Origin: Rosa chinensis | Lineage: Eukaryota; Streptophyta; Magnoliopsida; Rosales; Rosaceae | Direction: 5' to 3' | Assembly (NCBI RefSeq): GCF_002994745.2 | Contig: NW_020126817.1 | Span: forward strand, 186,001 to 250,000 | Length of the DNA stretch: 64,000 nt | Part shown: positions 8,677 through 19,715 of the stretch, in pieces | Position numbering within the stretch: position 1 is the first letter of the stretch | Layout: every line of letters starts with the position of its first letter | Notes under the pieces: generated by a model | Databases searched by the model: none | Seen by the model: only the letters and a program-made list of their open reading frames with translations | What the model was told of the DNA's origin: nothing | Translations under genes and position numbers: made by a program

Positions 8677-11375
8677 TGATACGTGCAAAAGCATTCGCCA
8701 ATTTAAACCCTGAAAATGTCGAGCGTTAGTATAGGATAAGCAGGGATCGTTCAAGCCGGGGATTGAGGGTGCTAACATGTGAGAAACAAATCAAAGAAAC
8801 ATAGAATATACATTACACAAAAATTAGAATTTTTTTACAAGTACAAGCATGCATAAATTTCGAACAACAAAAGAAACAACAAAGAATTAGAGAGCATACA
8901 TACATTCACACGAATTTAGAGAGCAAGGAATGAGAGAATAACAAAAATATACAAGTATATATATAGGCATGGACGAAAATAAGAGAGAAAACAAGTTAGA
9001 AAAGGTTTAGAAATCCTACTCCTATTTATACACAATTTACAAGTCCAAATCATATTGGGAATCCATATACAACAAGGATTACTAGTTATATACTAATTAG
9101 GATTACTTAATTACTAAGAAAACAAATTATTGACCAAGTCAAACATTAAATCCTAAGTCAAAACTAACTCTAACTACTTTCCCTAAAATTTAGGAACCTA
9201 TCCCTTAAATTAAGGAGACCTAACAAACTCATAACAAACTCCTAAAAAAACACTAAAACTAAAACAAACACATATTTACTATTCACGGAGACACTATTCA
9301 CGAATTAAAAACATTTATTATTATTTTTTATTTATTATTTTTATTTAACTAGGTTAACATGCTACCTAAAAATCTAAGTTAATTTTATTTATTTACACAA
9401 ACAAGAAAACATAAAGATGGGGGGTTTTTGAAGATTGAAAACATAAATTTTCAGAAAATAAACAAAGATTGAAAACGTTTTTATTTACATAGGTGGGAAA
9501 AGAAGAATTTTTGAAGAACAATTTTTCAAGAACTAATCAAGAACAATCCATTCATGCAATCTTTAATCTTTTAGTTACCATGAAACGATATCAACCAAGA
9601 AACAAAGTTACAAGCGCCCAATGTCCCTTATATGACTTCCCTTTACACAATTGAGTAGAACAAGCGCCTAAACAATATACTTCAAATGCAGGTATCACAC
9701 AATCAAAGCAACTCATGATCTCATGCATTCGAATCATTAAGCACAAGTGAAAGTTTAGTCAATAAACATGCAAATTCAAGTACTCAAAGCAAGTCTTTTC
9801 ATTACATGCATAATCTGATCTCGACCTTTGTACAAAGCCTTTACTACTTTAACGAACTAGGATCAACAAGCGTTCACCTAATTACTAGCTCCAATTACAT
9901 GCAATCATCCTAAGTTGCGCACCCAAAGAACAAGAACACATAAAAGTTTTCCATAAAACAAAACCAGATTATCATTCCATATTTCGGCAACAAATAAAGA
10001 TCAAACACGCATAAACCAATCAATCATTGAAAAGAACATCAAAATCGCATTCAAAAATCAGAAAGTTATCTCATGGTTTCGGTTTTACACATAAGGAAAA
10101 CAAAACAGAAAATACAACTACAAAAACACTAAACCGTAAAGAAAACATAGGGAAGATGGTATGAACAACCCTTGACTACGTCCCAAGGTCCAAAGCAGAT
10201 CCAAGGCAGCAACACAAGGTAGAATTCACGGCTAGGATGGAGGATGGCACGGCTAGGAACTTGTAGATGCAAAAACCTGAAACTCAAGAGCAAACCGGTG
10301 AGAAACGAAATTGTGGAGAATAATGTGTCAACCCTGAACGTCTAATACACAAGGTATATATAGTAGAACGTCTCAAGGCACTCCCAATTCGTTTCTACTT
10401 GGTTTCTCTTAGTTCGTGTTGATTTAGGACTTCTTTCTCTCAAACAGATTTCCGGCAGGATTGACCTCAGTCCACTAAAACGGCCATAACTTTCTCTAGA
10501 AAATAGCTATTGATGAGCTGTAAAAAGCTCTGGAAACTAGACATCTGTAGATTTCCAACCATATAAAGATCATAATTTTCTGAGCTCTGAGCGATTTTTG
10601 ACACTCCGTTGAAGTTGACTGATCTGCACAGGCAGATTTCCGAATCTGTAATGGATTTGACTTTTAATGCACAAGTTGAGTCCAATTCGATTTCCCTTTG
10701 CATCACATGCCTCTCACATGTCTTCCACGCCTATTCTGAAGTAGAAACGTCAAGAACTTGATAGAACCTTCAAGAACCCTCAAGAAATTCCAATCCTTAC
10801 TCAACAAGAAGTCCAAATTCCACATTGCTTTGAAATCCGAATTCCTTGTTGCTTTCTCTTCCATGTGCACGGCATATGATCTTCTTGAGACTTCTAGATG
10901 CTTCTTGTACATTCCATAGCTCTCCTAGTATGAGTAGAACTCCATATGCAAGTAGGTTTCCTAGTTGAATACAAACTTCTTTTCTGCGATTCTTCTACAC
11001 TCTTCCGGAACCTTCTTGAGTAATCCTTATCCAACAGGGACTCCTTGTCACACTAGGATTCCTTATCTGAGTAGAATTGGGTCTCCCTATTCAAGTAGAA
11101 CTTCTAATTTCCGTGACTTAAGAGTTTGAATCCAAGTCAGCTTCTGATTCCTACTCCAACTAGGATTCCTTTTCCTAGTCAAACTGGGAAAACTTCCATT
11201 TCTTCATTTCTTTCCATTTCTGCGCCACTTGTGCCTTCCTTAGCCATTTTTGGACTTTGAGACTCCATTTTCACCTGTAAAACACTAACTAAGTTAAATT
11301 GATCAAGATAAAGGAAATAACTTAGCAAAATATAGGGTTTAAACATTATAAACGTCGCATTTTATGCTCCTATCA
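8677..11375 (-). repeat. 5' LTR of element B (2699 bp)
   Basis: Termini TGATAGGAGC...GTATCA on the minus strand. Only the first tens of bases of U3 and the R/U5 region (CCCTGAAAATGTCGAGCG, GGGATCGTTCAAGCCGGGG) resemble the A-type LTRs. The middle is distinct, with many TCTTCTAGA- and AGTAGAAC-like motifs. A related LTR end is at 16441-16918. Confidence 0.88.
10355..10361 (-). promoter_or_regulatory. LTR TATA box, element B
   Basis: The minus strand reads CTATATATACC within the B LTR, about 1.0 kb from the U3 start. It is the likely promoter core by position and by analogy with the A-type LTRs. Confidence 0.5.
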
Positions 11376-11663
11376 ATATGCCTTGTGAGGATTGAATCAT
11401 ACTTGTCTGAAACATGCTTAACAGAACCCATCACCATTGTTACAACCAAGTCCTACTTGTGTATGTGAAGATTATGTGTTTCAATTAACTCTCGAATGCC
11501 TAAACATTTATTCTTGGTGAAGTGCTAATCTTGGTGTTGTGAAAGTAAGAGATTGCTGAGACAAAAAGTTGAAGGGCTATAGAGTCTGTTTCGTGTCAAG
11601 TCTTTAATTTTCGTTGAGTCTTAGTGTGTGTCTTAGTGTGATTTTGCTAAGGGACTAGCAAAA

Positions 11664-11681
11664 GCTAAGTGTGGGGGAATT
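11664..11681 (+). other. Polypurine tract of W
   Basis: GCTAAGTGTGGGGGAATT directly precedes the LTR start TGATAGG on the + strand. Confidence 0.88.
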
Positions 11682-13985
11682 TGATAGGAGCATTTTAATG
11701 CGACGTTTTACTTGTTTTTCCCTGCATTTTCTGCGTTATTTCCTTAATAAAACCCTGTTTAGGAAAGTTTCCATTCTTTGATTGGGAAAGTTCCTATTTG
11801 TAGAAAGTTTCTATTTTTGTAGTTTCTATTTATCATTTTTAGAAAGTTTCCCATTTTCAGTTTAGGAAAGTTGCCATTTTTCATTTTAGGAAAGTTTCTA
11901 TTTTTCTTACTAGTTTCTATTTTCAGGTCCTTGTCACAAATGAGCTGAAACGAGCTCACAAATGGAGAGAGAAGCTAGCCAACGTTGGAGGGAGACAAGA
12001 TGAAGTACAAAGGGAAGCACAAATGAGCAGAAATGAAGAAATGAAGCTTTCCTGGTCCAACCAGGAAACCCTGTCCAGAAAAGGAAAGCTTGCCAAAACA
12101 AGACTCTTGAGCCAACCATGAATGGAGATCGAATTAATGAAGTGACATGGCATGAGAGAAGCTTCTTGAAGACTCTAGACGATGACATGGCACAAAGGTG
12201 GCGCATGGAGGCCCAAGAACTCTCAAGACTTGTTGGATTTTCGGCAAATGGATCAAAAGCCCACAAAGCCCATGCAATTAGGGTTTGTGACGCAATGAAG
12301 AAACCCTAGATATGTTTGCCGTCCAAAATGAAGAGAGAAACAAGGAAAATGACGTGGAAAATCAGAAATTAAAAGGAGATTTTCTAGGGAGATTTTCTAG
12401 GGCTATTTTTATGGAAATTCATCAAGAGATAAACCCTAGAATATCTTTTGCCGTCCAAGCCAAGAGGAAAAGAAGGAAGTTGCCGTGTGAATTAAAAGAA
12501 AACCCTAGAGAATTCGGCAAGGAGATATTCAAGGGAGAAATAAAAGGAAAGAGAAAAAGGTGGAGACCAAGAAAAGCTCAAAAGAAGTCTAGATACATTC
12601 CTTAATTCCCTAAAGGAAGTTTGGCCGAATTGAACTACAAAAATCAGAATTATATCAAGGGAATTTCGGCAAGATTATTTAGGGAATTAATATTGGAATT
12701 TTGTGATTGGTTGCACCACCTCATAGGGCTTATGTGGCAAGCTATCATTGGAGGAAACTATGTGGCATTTTCAGATTAATCCCATAGAAAATAAAGAAGA
12801 AATACACGGCTTGGAGACCAAGTTGGCCGTCCCCTATATATCCTCCTCTTCTCTCAACGTCAGGGAGTTCCACACTTTTGCATTTACACTTTGAGAAAAA
12901 AATCAGAAACTCTCTCTAGCCTAGCCGTGCTCTTCTCCATCCTCTAGGGCAACCACGAAGTGCAAGCAAGGCCAAGGAAGAAGAGGACAAGCCGTGCACA
13001 TCATCCATCACCATCCTTGAAGATTGCTTTCGAAATTCAAGAGACCATTCATCACTTCATTCATCTCATCTTCATCACGGTGTAATCCGATTCTCCTTGT
13101 AACCTTTGCTTTGATTTTCGTTGGTTTTGCCTTAGTTGACACATATGTATGAACAAGTGTTGTTTTCTGAAATTTTATGATTAATTGTTAATTTTCAGAT
13201 TCATATATTGCGATTTATGGTTGCTTTTGTGTGAGTGTTTGATTAAATTTGCATGATAGAAATCTTTTGTATGATAATCTTGAATGGTTCGAAACATTTA
13301 GGGTTTTTATGTGAATGTTGCTACGAATTCGAGAACATGGATCAACTTTTTGGTTTTGTGTTCTTGAATCGATAAGTAGTAAAGGTTTTGTACAAAAACC
13401 GAGTTTAATCAAAGAAGATTGCAATTAGGTGGACTTTTTCATACTAAGTTGCACATTTGAGTTGATAGCCTTTCTAGGTGCTTAATGCATTAAACATGAC
13501 ATGATTGACTAGCTTTCTAGGGTTTGATTGCATGTTTGATAGAATTAATCTAGGTGCTTTCGCTTAGGTTAATTAGCATTGAAAGTAAAATATGGGAAAT
13601 TGTTTGCTTTTGAACGTTTCACATGATCAACTCCTCTTGCATGACTATGATGAACAATGATGAACTTGAATCAATTTTAATCATGAGTTTCGAATTTGAT
13701 CTTTGTTCTTGCATCCCATTTGTATTTTTATGTTTTTGCATTTTAATTATTTTCTTAACTTAGTTTAATTTTCGAAAACCAAAAATCAAAAATCCCCCCT
13801 TTTTCGTAAATATGTATATATTTTGTTATATTTTTGTAAATATTATACTTTGTTTTAATTTTAATTGTTTGTTTGTCCTACAATGACAGGTGTACCCTCA
13901 ATCCCCGGAATAGAACGATCCCTATTTACTTTATACTACTAATGACATTTCAGGGTTAAATTGGTCGCTCCCAAAAGCGACATCA
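11682..13985 (+). repeat. 3' LTR of W (2304 bp)
   Basis: Plus-strand LTR, TGATAGGAGC...GCGACATCA. TATA box at 12834-12841 (CTATATAT), GAAAGTTTC array at 11760-11930, palindrome near 12048-12069 and U5-terminal hairpin GTCGCT...AGCGAC at 13964-13981. The open frames at 12118-12605 are in U3 and look non-coding. Confidence 0.9.
12834..12841 (+). promoter_or_regulatory. LTR TATA box, W
   Basis: CTATATAT on the + strand, followed by TCTCAACGTC about 20 bp downstream, as in the other LTRs. Confidence 0.6.
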
Positions 13986-15140
13986 AACCAACGAAATTCA
14001 AAGCAAAGGTTACAAAGGAGAATCGGATTACACCGTGAGATGGGGATGGTGATGAACGATTGATGTGGTGGTCTCTTGAATCTCGAAAGCAAACTTCAAG
14101 GTTGGAGATGGATGACGGATGCTCACGACTATGCTTCTTCTCCCTTGGCCTTGCTTGAACTCGTGGAGATGACTAGAGGATGGAGAAACTCACGGCTATG
14201 CTAAGAAGATTTTCTGATTTTTTTCTAAAGTGTAAATTGTATGGGGGAGAGGAACCTCTCTCAACGTCAAAGAGGTGGGTATATATAGGAGCATGGCTAG
14301 GATTCACAAAGCAATCAGAAATTTCCACATAGCTTCCACCAATAGGAATTCGCCAAGTAAGCTTTGTGATGTGGTCCAACCAATCATAGAATGCCAAGTA
14401 AGCCTTGTGATGTGTTCCAACCAATCATAATTCTCTAAAATACCTCCCTAATATTTAATTGCCGAATTTCCTTGAAATTATTCTGATTTTCTTCATGAAT
14501 TTCGGCCAACATTCCTTTAGGGAATTTAGGGATGAATCTAGACGCCTTTTTAGCTTTTCCTTGGTGCACACATATTTTCCTTCAATAAATATCTCCCTTG
14601 AATCTCTCTTGGCGTCATCTCCTTGATTATTTCTGATTTTCACGTTGGCAATCACACCAAATTATTCCTCCAACAATATTTCTTTCCATAAAAGTCTCCC
14701 AAGAAAATCTCTCCTTGAAATCCTCAATCAATCATCTTCAATTCCCACGTTGTCACCTTGTTTTTCCTTAAGTATTACACGGCAAATTTAATCCCCAAGG
14801 AAAATATATTTTCCTTTTTTAAAAAAAACTCTTCCTTGATTCTCTCTTTGCCATGTCATCTTCATGAAACTTCTCGTTCCATTTATGAACTCAATTCAGC
14901 TCATTTATTCCAAAAACCTGAAAATAGAAGCTTTCTAAAATAAGAAATGGAAACTTTCTTAAACTAAAATGGAAACTTTCTAAAAATGGAAAATAGAAAC
15001 TACAAAACGGAAACTTTCTACAATTAGGAACTTTCCCATTCGAAGAATGGAAACTTTCCTAAACAGAGTTTTATTAAGGAAATAACGCAGAAAATATAAG
15101 GAAATAACAGTTAAAACGTCGCATTAAAATGCTCCTATCA
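13986..15140 (-). repeat. A': U3-side fragment of an E3-like LTR
   Basis: This 1155-bp fragment begins mid-LTR (AACCAACGAAATTC) and ends at the LTR terminus CTCCTATCA. It aligns best by eye with the E3 LTR (about 18631-19697), with TATA at 14280-14287. Its R/U5 end was carried left by the W insertion. The right flank CTTAA belongs to LTR C, so A' (solo LTR or element) inserted into C. Confidence 0.8.
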
Positions 15141-15636
15141 CTTAACAAATAACAATCACTCTTGGCAAATTAAGAAAACACACAAGAACTCTCACCGTTA
15201 TTCTAGCGTGCAAACTTATGAACCTAACTCTGAAAATTACCTAAACACGTAAAAGGGCACAAGATTGTAACATGCATCATAAAAGAATTCTCAAAATTAA
15301 CTCAATAATAAACTGAAAATCTCAAAAATATTAATAAAAATATTCTGAAAATTTTGTGTCTCCAATTACACAACTCGCAAATTGAAACAAACAAAACCGA
15401 AACAAAAATTATAAGTAGAGTCATAGTTACACTTTGAAGCTTTCCTCAGCGGCTTAGCAACACGGTGATGAACTCTTCTCTGCGATGGTGGTGGAGCGTC
15501 CTTGACTCAGCGCCTTAGAGCTTTGTAGATTGATGGATGGATGGTGTCACGGTCTTGTAGGTGATGGAAGTTTAAGGAGTGAATTGGGCAGTCTTAGAAT
15601 GGTTTTTTGGCCAGGAAGTGATAGGCAATGAATTAT

Positions 15637-15819
15637 CTTGGCTGGGAAGTGATCTTGGCTGGGAAGCGATCTTGGCTGGGAAGTGATCATGGCTGGGAAG
15701 TGATCTGCCAGTAAGTGATCTTAGCTGGGAAGCGATCTTTGCTGGGAAGTGATCTTGGCTGGGAAGTGATCATGGCTGGGAAGTGATCTGCCAGTAAGTG
15801 ATCTTGGCTGGGAAGCGAT
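15637..15819. repeat. 17-bp minisatellite with 83-bp super-repeat
   Basis: Eleven units of CTTGGCTGGGAAGTGAT or variants. Four 17-bp units followed by a 15-bp variant (CTGCCAGTAAGTGAT) make an 83-bp block. Blocks start at 15637, 15720 and 15803. Confidence 0.9.
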
Positions 15820-15842
15820 GCAAATTCAGTTATGGACGTTGC

Positions 15843-15853
15843 CTATTTATAGG
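15843..15853 (-). promoter_or_regulatory. LTR TATA box, C
   Basis: The minus strand reads CTATAAATAGG, a canonical plant TATA box. Both minisatellites lie close to it, one on each side. Confidence 0.55.
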
Positions 15854-15933
15854 GGAGCATTGGTTGGCTTTTCCAGCTGAAATGTCTCCTTTATGGCCTT
15901 AATCCTCTCATAATGGGGCAATTCTTTTAATTT

Positions 15934-16090
15934 CCAAGCTGAAACGTCTTTCTCTTATTTATTTTCCAGCTGAAACATCTTTCTCTTTTATTCCTCAACT
16001 GAAAACGTCTTTTCTCCTTTATTCCCCAACTGGAAACGTCTTTCTCTTATTTATTTTCCAGCTGAAACGTCTTTCTCTTTTATTTCCCTT
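15934..16090. repeat. 31-bp minisatellite in LTR C
   Basis: Five units of about 31 bp built on GCTGAAACGTCTTTCTCTT-like sequence, starting near 15938, 15969, 15998, 16030 and 16061, with a degenerate sixth copy near 15876. Confidence 0.75.
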
Positions 16091-16440
16091 CTTCATTGCT
16101 TGGTCAAATATCTTAATGCTTTATTTTATGACTCCATCATTGCTATTTCCAAGGATTCCACCAGGCAACGTTTCCTAGAACAAGCAGGAGAATATCAGAA
16201 TTTTGTAGAGAAAATAAAGGGAATTAAAATAATGTAAAGACCGCAAAAACAGTCGACAGTGAGGAATCCAGATCCAGCTAGGATTCTTCATGAATTTTGT
16301 GTTTTCTGCCTATTTCACGCCAAACACTCTACAAGACTCTTAAAATGACTCGATGACTCAAAACACGAAACTTAAGTGAGAAACAAGGCTAAAATGGAGC
16401 ATATACTCATTAATATTATCACACTTTTTTGCTCCTATCA

Positions 16441-16918
16441 CATGTGCACGGCATATGATCTTCTTGAGACTTCTAGATGCTTCATGATCGTTCCATAGCT
16501 CTCCTAGTATGAGTAGAACTCCATATGCAAGTAGGTTTCCTAGTTGAATACAAACTTCTTTTCTGCGATTCTTCTACACTCTTCTGGAACCTTCTTGAGT
16601 AATCCTTATCCAACAGGGACTCCTTATCACACTAGGATTCCATATTTGAGTAGAATTGGGTTTCCCTGTTCAAGTAGAACTTCTAATTTCCGCGACTTAA
16701 GAGTTTGAATCCAAGTCAGCTTCTGATTCCTACTCCAACTAGGATTCCTTTTCCTAGTCAAACTGGGAGAACTTCCATTTCTTCATTTCTTCTCGTTTCC
16801 TTACTTAGTATTTACACCTGCAAAACACTAACTAAGTTAAATTGATCAGGATAAAGGAAATAACTTAGCAAAATATAGGGTTTAAACATTATAAACGTCG
16901 CATTTTATGCTCCTATCA
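16441..16918 (-). repeat. B2: U3-end fragment of a B-family 3' LTR
   Basis: Closely matches 10862-11375 of the B LTR, with a deletion of about 36 bp near 16790-16815. It ends at CTCCTATCA followed by a PPT, so it is a 3' LTR. The rest of the LTR is to the left of the nested insertions, outside the window. Confidence 0.82.
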
Positions 16919-16936
16919 AATTCCCCCACACTTAGC
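16919..16936 (-). other. Polypurine tract of B2
   Basis: The minus strand reads GCTAAGTGTGGGGGAATT directly before the LTR start, identical to that of W even though the LTR is of B type. Confidence 0.85.
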
Positions 16937-17280
16937 TTTTGCTAGTCCCTTAACCAAATCAACATGACAAATCAAAAAGACTAAGACACAAAAACAAAGA
17001 CCAACGAAAATACTAAGTAAGGAAACGAAAATCAAAGACTCAAGACTCAAAAACGTACAACCCAAAGAAGACTCAAACGAAAATCAAAACCAAAAACAAA
17101 GACCAAGACGTTGACAAACACAATGACCTCTAAGCTCTTTAACATATTGTCTCAGAAATCTCATACTTTCAAGTCACCAAGATTGACACTTAACCAAGCA
17201 TCACATCTTCAAGATATTCAAGAGCTAATTACAACATATAATCTACATATAAGCATGTAAGACTTGGGGGTAAACAATGG
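16919..17280 (-). mobile_element. B2 internal region, first part
   Basis: It starts with the PPT (16919-16936; minus GCTAAGTGTGGGGGAATT) and continues with the 3' non-coding region. It resembles 2282-2520 in pattern but is diverged (AAGCATGTAAGACTTGGGGGTAA-type stretch before the break). It is interrupted at TGGTG (17281-17285) by solo LTR S and resumes at 26229. Confidence 0.75.
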
Positions 17281-17766
17281 TGGTGTGATGCACTCGAAAG
17301 CAAGCGCATAATTTAACCCTGAAATGTCATTAGTAGTATAAAGTAAATAGGGATCGTTTTATTCCGGGGATTGAGGGTACACCTGTCAATGTAGGACAAA
17401 CAAACAATTAAAATTAAAACAAAGTATAATATTTACACAATATAGACATATTTACGAAAAAGGGGGAATATTTTTGATTTTGGTTTTCGAAAATTAAACT
17501 AAGTTAAGAAAATAATTAAAATGCAAAAACATAAAAATACGAATGGAATGAGAGAACAAAGATCAAAACTGAAATATATAATTAAAATCGATTCAAGTTC
17601 TAACATTGTTCATCATAGTCATGCAAGAGGAGTTGATCATGTGAAACGTTAAAAGCAAACAATTCCCATATTTTACTTTCAATGCTAATTAATCTAAGTG
17701 AAAGCACAAAGACTAATCCTATCAAACATGCATGCAAGCCCTAGAAAGCTAGTCAAACACAACATG

Positions 17767-19697
17767 TGATGCGCCCAAAAGCGAGCGCACAATTTAACCC
17801 TGAAATGTCATTAGTAGTACGTAATAAATAGGGATCGTTCTATTCCGGGGATTGAGGGTACACCTGTCAATGTAGGACAAACAAACAATTAAAATTAAAA
17901 CAAAGTATAATATTCACAAAGATATTCACAACTATAAACATTGTACACGAAAAGGGAGGATTTTGTTTTTGGTTTTTCGAAAATAAAACTAAGTTAACAA
18001 AACAATTAAAATGCAAAAACATAAAAATACGAATGGAATGAGAGAACAAAGATCAAAACCGAAACATATGATTAAAATCGACTCAAACCCTGATATTGTT
18101 CATCTAAGTCATGAGAAAGGAGTTGATCATGTGAAACATTCGAAAGCAAATGAATTCCCATTTTTTACTTTTCAATGCTAATTAACCCAAGCGAAAGCAC
18201 CTAGATTAATTCTATCAAACATGCAATCAAACCCTAGAAAGCTAGTCAATCATGTCATGTTTAACGCATTACACATAGAGAAAGGCTATCAACTCAAGTG
18301 TACAACTTAGTATGGAAAAGTCCACCTAATTGCAATCCTCGTTAATTAAATTCGATCTTTGTACAAAACCTTTACTACTTTGATTCAAGTTTACACAAAA
18401 CGAAAAGTCGATTTCATGTTCTTAAACCTAGCACCAATTATATCGAAACCCTAAGTGTTTGCAACCACATAAGATTAAAATACAAAAGTTATCTATAACA
18501 CAAATTTAATTAAACAAACCCACATAAGCAACTCTCGAAGAACAATAATATGAATCTGAAAATTCTCAATTAATCATAAAAATTCCAGAAATTAATATTT
18601 GTTCAAACACATATGTCAACTAGTTCATAACCAACGAAATTCAAAGCAAAGGTTACAAAGGAGAATCGGATTACACCGTGAGATGGGGATGGTGATGAAC
18701 GATTGATGTGGTGGTCTCTTGAATCTCGAAAGCAAGCTTCAAGGTTGGAGATGGATGATGGATGCTCACGGCTATGCTTCTTCTCCCTTGGCCTTGCTTG
18801 AACTCGTGGAGATGACTAGAGGATGGAGAAACTCACGGCTATGCTAAGAAGATTTTCTGATTTTTTTCTAAAGTGTAAATTGTATGGGGGAGAGGAACCC
18901 TTCTCAACGTCAAAGAGGTGGGTATATATAGGAGCACGGCTAGGGTTCACAAAGCAATCAGAATTTTCCACATAGCTTCAACCAATGATAATTCGCCAAG
19001 TAAGCTTGTGATGTGGTCCGACCAATCATAGAATGCCAAGTAAGCCTTGTGATGTGTTCCAACCAATCAAAATTCTCTAAAATAACTCCCTAATATTTAA
19101 TTGCCGAATTTCCTTGAAATTATTCTGATTTTCTTCATGAATTTCTGCTAACATTCCTTTAGGGAATTTAGGGATGAATCTAGACGCCTTTTTAGCTTTT
19201 CCTTGGTGCACATATATTTTCCTTCCATAAATATCTCCCTTGAATCTCTCTTGGCGTCATCTCCTTGATTATTTCTGATTTTCATGTTGGCAATCACACC
19301 AAATTATTCCTCCAACAATATTTCTTTCCATAAAAGTCTCCCAAGAAAATCTCTCCTTGAAATCCTCAATCAATCATCTTTAATTCCCACATTGTCACCT
19401 TGTTTTTCCATGTCATCTTCATGAAGCTTCTCGTTCCATTTATGAACTCAATTCAGCTTATTTATTCCAAAAACCTGAAAATAGAAGCTTTCTAAAATAA
19501 GAAATGGAAACTTTCTTAAACTAAAATGGAAACTTTCTAAAAATGGAAAATAGAAACTACAAAACGGAAACTTTCTACAATTAGGAACTTTCTCATTCGA
19601 AGAATGGAAACTTTCCTAAACAGAGTTTTATTAAGGAAATAACGCAGAAAATATAGGGAAATAACAGTTAAAACGTCGCATTAAAATGCTCCTATCA
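17767..19697 (-). repeat. 3' LTR of E3 (1931 bp)
   Basis: Full-length LTR, followed on the + strand by the PPT. TATA box (TATATATA) at 18923-18930. It is shorter than the 2.3-kb LTRs of E1, X and Y, mainly through missing U3 sequence between about 19405 and 19440. Confidence 0.93.
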
Positions 19698-19715
19698 AAT
19701 TCCCCCACACTTAGC
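19698..19715 (-). other. Polypurine tract of E3
   Basis: The minus strand reads GCTAAGTGTGGGGGAATT next to the 3' LTR start. Confidence 0.88.

Larger units (their letters stand above)
7444..11375 (-). mobile_element. B: 5' part of a divergent Athila-like element
   Basis: On the minus strand: 5' LTR (8677-11375, 2699 bp), PBS (8654-8671), leader (7724-8653) and the first 93 codons of gag (7445-7723). The rest was displaced leftwards by the E1 insertion. The LTR shares the TGATAGGAGC start and the GCGAC-rich U3 opening with the other elements but is otherwise diverged, so this is a separate family. The right flank ATATG (11376-11380) matches native W-type internal sequence and is the expected target duplication. 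Confidence 0.85.
11376..13985 (+). mobile_element. W: 3' end of a plus-strand element
   Basis: The last 306 bp of an internal region (11376-11681, reverse-complement relative of 2264-2580), a PPT (11664-11681) and a complete 3' LTR (11682-13985, 2304 bp) ending GCGACATCA. The upstream part is displaced beyond the window by element B. The next bases, AACCA (13986-13990), continue an A-type LTR, so W inserted into that LTR. Confidence 0.85.
15141..16440 (-). repeat. C: partial LTR of an unrelated family
   Basis: 1300 bp ending in the minus-strand start TGATAGGAGCAAAAAAGTG. It shares only the ten terminal bases with the A and B types; the body is unlike anything else in the window. It has a plant-type TATA box (minus CTATAAATAGG, about 15843-15853) and two minisatellites (15637-15819 and 15934-16090). 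Its U5 side is missing because A' was inserted. The flank CATGT at 16441 continues the B2 LTR. Confidence 0.7.

Noticed and set aside
12118..12605. Open frames in the W LTR (63 and 97 codons) as possible genes
   Set aside because: They lie in U3. Related LTRs have them interrupted or shifted, and the protein is low complexity with no recognisable domain.
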